A DNA stretch of 8,878 bases from Helicobacteraceae bacterium (GTDB taxonomy: Bacteria; Campylobacterota; Campylobacteria; Campylobacterales; SZUA-545). The DNA lies in the NCBI GenBank assembly GCA_031273735.1, contig JAISRI010000033.1:1-8878 (forward strand). Direction: 5' to 3'. Below the pieces are notes generated by a model. That model made no database searches. It was not told the DNA's origin and was given only the letters and a program-made list of their open reading frames with translations. Below are positions 5,924 through 8,878 of this stretch, one piece after another (the stretch's first letter is position 1; every line of letters starts with the position of its first letter). The position numbers and the translations under genes were made by a program.

Positions 5924-7171
5924 CTAAAAAGTCGCTTGCGAATAAACGGGGAAACGCTTCGAGAGCGCTTTGATCTCTTCGGCGATCGCTATTTGACGTT
6001 TTTCGTTGGCTATATCGTCTAAAATGTCCGATATTTTTTCGCCGATAAACCTAAACTCCTCCTCTTTCATTCCTCTGCTGGTAAGCGCGGCGGAACCAAT
6101 ACGAACGCCGCTCGTGATAAACGGGCTTCGCGTTTCGCCCGGCACGGTATTTTTATTGACGCAAATCCCCGCTTTGCCAAGAGCGTTATCCGCGTCTTTT
6201 CCGCTAAAGGCGCGATCTAAAAAGCTCATCAAAATCAGGTGGTTATCCGTGCCGCCGCTAACCACGTTAAACCCGCGTTTTAACGCGATCTGCGCAAGCG
6301 CTTTGATATTCGCCTTGACCTGTTTGGCGTAGCTTTTCCACTCATGTTTTAGGTTGCAGCCAAAACCAACCGCTTTTGCGGCGATAACGTGCATTAAAGG
6401 ACCTCCTTGCAAACCGGGGAAAACCGCTTTGTCGATCTTTTTGGCGATCTCTTCGTCATTTGTCAAAACCGCGCCGCCGCGAGGTCCACGCAAGGTTTTA
6501 TGCGTCGTTGTGGTAACGATATGCGAGTGAGGAAACGGGCTGGGATATTCGCCCGCGCAAACCAACCCCGCGACGTGCGCAATATCGGAAAATAAAAACG
6601 CCCCAACCCTATCGGCGATCGCCCTGAAACGCGCGAAATCCAGCTCTCTCGAATAGGCGCTAAAACCCGCGACAATGATCTGCGGTTTAACGCTTAAGGC
6701 GATCTTTTCTACTTCGTCGTAATCGATCAATCCGTTTTCATTAACGCCGTAAGAGAAGCTGTGGTAATTTTGCCCCGTAAAACTGACTTTAGCGCCGTGC
6801 GTTAAATGCCCGCCGTGGCTTAAATCCATACCTAAGATCTTGTCGTAGGGTTTAAGAAGCGCCGCATAAACCGCCGCGTTGGCGCTACTGCCCGAATGCG
6901 GTTGGACGTTTGCAAAACTAGCGCCGAAAAGTTTTTTAATACGATCGATTGCGATCTGCTCGATCTCGTCGACAAACTCGCAACCGCCATAGTAGCGTTT
7001 GCGCGGGTAGCCTTCCGCGTATTTGTTGGTCAGAACCGATCCCATCGCTTCCATCACTGCGGGAAAGGTGTAGTTTTCGCTCGCGATCATCTCTAAATGA
7101 TCGTTTTGCCGCCCTAGCTCCTTTTCTATCCAGCCGAAAATCTCTTTATCTTCCGTTTGTAAATAACCCAT
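5924..7171 (-). CDS. glyA: Serine hydroxymethyltransferase
   Basis: GlyA is a cytoplasmic PLP enzyme that interconverts serine and glycine with tetrahydrofolate, supplying one-carbon units. The 415-residue length is standard. Key segments are LEMIASENYTFPAV at 26-39, LTNKYAEGYPRKRYYGG at 47-63, the cofactor-binding PHSGSSANAA at 91-100, DIAHVAGL at 196-203, and TTTTHKTLRGPRGG at 220-233 with Lys225 as the Schiff-base lysine. FPGLQGGP at 251-258 and SGVRIGSAALTSRGM at 354-368 complete the signature. All catalytic features are present. The ATG follows the lysS stop after one base (TAA A ATG), with AAAGGAA as ribosome binding site, so the two are co-transcribed and probably translationally coupled, as in other Campylobacterota. 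Confidence 0.98.
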   Translation of the reverse strand: MGYLQTEDKEIFGWIEKELGRQNDHLEMIASENYTFPAVMEAMGSVLTNKYAEGYPRKRYYGGCEFVDEIEQIAIDRIKKLFGASFANVQPHSGSSANAAVYAALLKPYDKILGMDLSHGGHLTHGAKVSFTGQNYHSFSYGVNENGLIDYDEVEKIALSVKPQIIVAGFSAYSRELDFARFRAIADRVGAFLFSDIAHVAGLVCAGEYPSPFPHSHIVTTTTHKTLRGPRGGAVLTNDEEIAKKIDKAVFPGLQGGPLMHVIAAKAVGFGCNLKHEWKSYAKQVKANIKALAQIALKRGFNVVSGGTDNHLILMSFLDRAFSGKDADNALGKAGICVNKNTVPGETRSPFITSGVRIGSAALTSRGMKEEEFRFIGEKISDILDDIANEKRQIAIAEEIKALSKRFPVYSQATF

Positions 7172-7172
7172 T

Positions 7173-8690
7173 TTATTCCTTTGTCTGTTCTAGTTTCATA
7201 GCGGGAAACAATAAAACCTCTCTAATCGCGTCAAAACCCAAAAGGATCATAACAAGTCTATCGATCCCGATTCCTTCGCCCGCCGTCGGCGGCATACCGT
7301 AACTAAGCGCGGTAACGTAATCCTCGTCCATATACATACCCTCCTCGTCGCCCGCCTCTTTCGCGGCGACTTGCGCTTTGAAACGCTCGAACTGATCGAT
7401 CGGATCGTTTAATTCGCTAAAGCCGTTGGCAATCTCGTAACCGCCGATAAAAAGCTCGAAGCGATCGGCTATTTTTGGATTCTGATCGCTTCTGCGAGCA
7501 AGCGGCGAAACCTCGATCGGAAAATCGACGATAAAGGTCGGGTCGATCAGTTTTCCTTCGACCAAAACGTCGAAAAGCTCGGCTTTGATCGCGCCGATCG
7601 TCTGATCTTTTTTAATCTCGATCGCGTTTTGTTTGGCGATCGCGGCTAACTTTTCTCGATCGTTTAACGCCGCGCTATCTATGCCGCCGAGTTTCGTTAA
7701 CGCTTCGTCGTAACTATATCTGGCAAAAGGCGTTTTTAGGCGGATTGTTTGCCCCTTGAAATTAACCTCTTCGATCTTTAGCGTAGCGGATAGCTCGGCA
7801 AGGAGTTTTTCAGTTAGTTCGATCAGATCTTCATAGGTTTTATACGCCCAATAAAACTCGATTGTCGTAAATTCGGGGTTGTGCGTAGAATCCATACCCT
7901 CGTTGCGAAAACAGCGGTTTAGCTCGTAAATTGCCTCAAAGCCGCCTGCGATCAATCTTTTTAAGTAAAGTTCGGGCGCAATTCGCAAATATCGATTAAC
8001 GTTTAGCGCGTTATGTCGCGTAATAAACGGCTTAGCGTTAGCGCCGCCCGGAATGGGGTGGAGCATAGGCGTTTCCACCTCTAAAAAACCGTTTTTTTCA
8101 AAAAAGCCGCGAATCGTAGAGATAATCTTACTGCGCAAGATAAAGTTTTCTCTGGCGCTCGGATTCATTATTAGATCCAAATAGCGCTGGCGCGATCTAA
8201 GTTCTATATCCTGAACGCCGTGAAACTTTTCTGGTAGCGGACGGATCGATTTCGTTAAAATCTCGATCGACTTTATATGCAGGCTTAGCTCGAGCGTTTT
8301 CGTAACGAAGCCGTATCCGCTTGCCTGAACAATGTCGCCTACGTCGATTAGTTTTTTAAGCTCGTTATAGCTTTCGCCAAGATCGTTTAACGATAAAAAC
8401 AGTTGCACAGAACCGCTTTGATCTTCGATCGTAGCAAACGCCGCCTTGCCCATGACGCGCAAAAGTTTAACGCGCCCGACAAGGTAAAAAACGGCGTTTT
8501 CGTCGCGATCGCCGCCATTTAATAAATTGGCGTGCCTATCTCTAAAATCCGCTATGTTTAGATCGCGCTTGACGCGGTTTTCATAAGGGTTTTTACCCCG
8601 CTCTCTTAAACGTTCAATTTTAGCGATTCTAGTTTGAACGTATTCGTTAAAGTCTGGGATCAACTTTTCGCCTTCTGACACGCTTTGCAT
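7173..8690 (-). CDS. lysS: Lysyl-tRNA synthetase, class II
   Basis: LysS charges tRNA-Lys with lysine. From the ATG at 8690 the product is 505 residues. An anticodon-binding OB-fold domain covers about 65-150 (VGRVKLLRVMGKAAFATIED), followed by the class II core: motif 1 around GFLEVETPMLHPIPGGANAK (201-220), motif 2 with FRNEGMDSTHNPEFT (261-275), and motif 3 with GEGIGIDRLVMIL (471-483). All are intact. The start is uncertain. The ATG overlaps the 3' end of fur by 31 bases and has only a weak ribosome binding site. A TTG at codon 10 (8663-8661) overlaps the fur stop as TTGA and has AGAAGG seven bases upstream; it would give a 496-residue protein that still includes the whole family-conserved part. 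Order fur-lysS-glyA matches Campylobacter. Confidence 0.97.
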   Translation of the reverse strand: MQSVSEGEKLIPDFNEYVQTRIAKIERLRERGKNPYENRVKRDLNIADFRDRHANLLNGGDRDENAVFYLVGRVKLLRVMGKAAFATIEDQSGSVQLFLSLNDLGESYNELKKLIDVGDIVQASGYGFVTKTLELSLHIKSIEILTKSIRPLPEKFHGVQDIELRSRQRYLDLIMNPSARENFILRSKIISTIRGFFEKNGFLEVETPMLHPIPGGANAKPFITRHNALNVNRYLRIAPELYLKRLIAGGFEAIYELNRCFRNEGMDSTHNPEFTTIEFYWAYKTYEDLIELTEKLLAELSATLKIEEVNFKGQTIRLKTPFARYSYDEALTKLGGIDSAALNDREKLAAIAKQNAIEIKKDQTIGAIKAELFDVLVEGKLIDPTFIVDFPIEVSPLARRSDQNPKIADRFELFIGGYEIANGFSELNDPIDQFERFKAQVAAKEAGDEEGMYMDEDYVTALSYGMPPTAGEGIGIDRLVMILLGFDAIREVLLFPAMKLEQTKE

Positions 8691-8878
8691 AATCCGCGTA
8701 TCTGCATCGCGTGGCTGACGATCTTAAAGCCTTTCGAGGAGGCGATCTCCTTTTGGCGCTTTTCGATCTCTTTATCGACAAACTCGATCATAGCGCCGCA
8801 GGAATCGCAGATCATATGATCGTGATGCTCTTTTAGTCCAAACTCGTATTTTTTGCCGCTTGCGCCAAAGCTAACGCT
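8660..8878 (-). CDS. fur: Ferric uptake regulator Fur, C-terminal part (5' end outside window)
   Basis: Reading from the window edge gives 72 residues and a TGA at 8662-8660. The fragment contains FGLKEHHDHMIC (residues 13-24), the metal-site hallmark of the Fur family, then CDSCG at 24-28, EFVDKEIEKRQKEIA, the strand and helix FKIVSHAMQIRG, and a final CKAC at 64-67. The two CxxC pairs match the structural zinc site reported for H. pylori Fur, which supports Fur over PerR or Zur, although the DNA-binding half is not visible. Fur represses iron-uptake genes when loaded with Fe2+. Its 3' end overlaps the annotated start of lysS by 31 bases, so the promoter of this transcript should lie upstream of or outside this window. 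Confidence 0.93.
   Translation of the reverse strand, partial: SVSFGASGKKYEFGLKEHHDHMICDSCGAMIEFVDKEIEKRQKEIASSKGFKIVSHAMQIRGLCKACQKAKS
8671..8676 (-). promoter_or_regulatory. Possible ribosome binding site for an alternative TTG start of lysS
   Basis: AGAAGG on the minus strand inside the last codons of fur, seven bases before a TTG (8663) that overlaps the fur TGA. If used, lysS starts nine codons later than the ATG at 8690 and the genes overlap by four bases (TTGA) instead of 31. Confidence 0.4.

Overview
This window looks like a chromosomal piece of a Campylobacterota (epsilonproteobacterial) genome of moderate GC content, higher than in typical Campylobacter. The evidence is gene content and order. 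One block reads fur, lysS, glyA, a DUF1882 protein and a SPOR protein; from memory this is the Campylobacter jejuni Cj0400-Cj0404 order, with lysS-glyA-DUF1882 also at HP0182-HP0184 in Helicobacter pylori. The other block reads flgC, fliE and a class B penicillin-binding protein, as in the C. jejuni flgB-flgC-fliE-pbpB cluster. Every gene I support is on the minus strand, so transcription runs from high to low coordinates.

The upstream block (8878 down to 4037) is the end of fur, lysS (overlapping fur), glyA, the DUF1882 gene, a membrane-anchored SPOR protein, and a small membrane-anchored WG-repeat protein. Gaps are a few bases or negative, so this is probably one transcript. It ends in an untranslated gap holding a weak hairpin followed by a T-run (3893-3911) that may stop it.

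The downstream block (3792 down to 1) is flgC, fliE, pbpB/ftsI, pyrB and a 5'-complete gene of uncertain identity that runs off the window. It begins at a well-matched sigma-54 promoter (-24 GG at 3841-3842, -12 GC at 3829-3830), as expected for rod and basal-body genes in this phylum. Tight spacing means septal peptidoglycan synthesis (pbpB) and pyrimidine synthesis (pyrB) may be partly co-transcribed with flagellar genes. flgB, the usual neighbour of flgC, is not in the window.

Most of the window is ordinary conserved chromosome. The unusual parts are: (i) the WG-repeat gene at the junction of the two blocks, built from four nearly identical ~50-bp cores in a 213-bp two-repeat period, with no GATC site in a region otherwise full of them; (ii) strong enrichment of GATC, CGATCG and GCGATCGC (a HIP1-like octamer) across the rest of the window; (iii) the DUF1882 protein, which carries a primase-polymerase-like SGxSGHLH motif; and (iv) the gene after pyrB, which faintly resembles SspB adaptors. 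I see no RNA genes, CRISPR array, insertion sequence or prophage.
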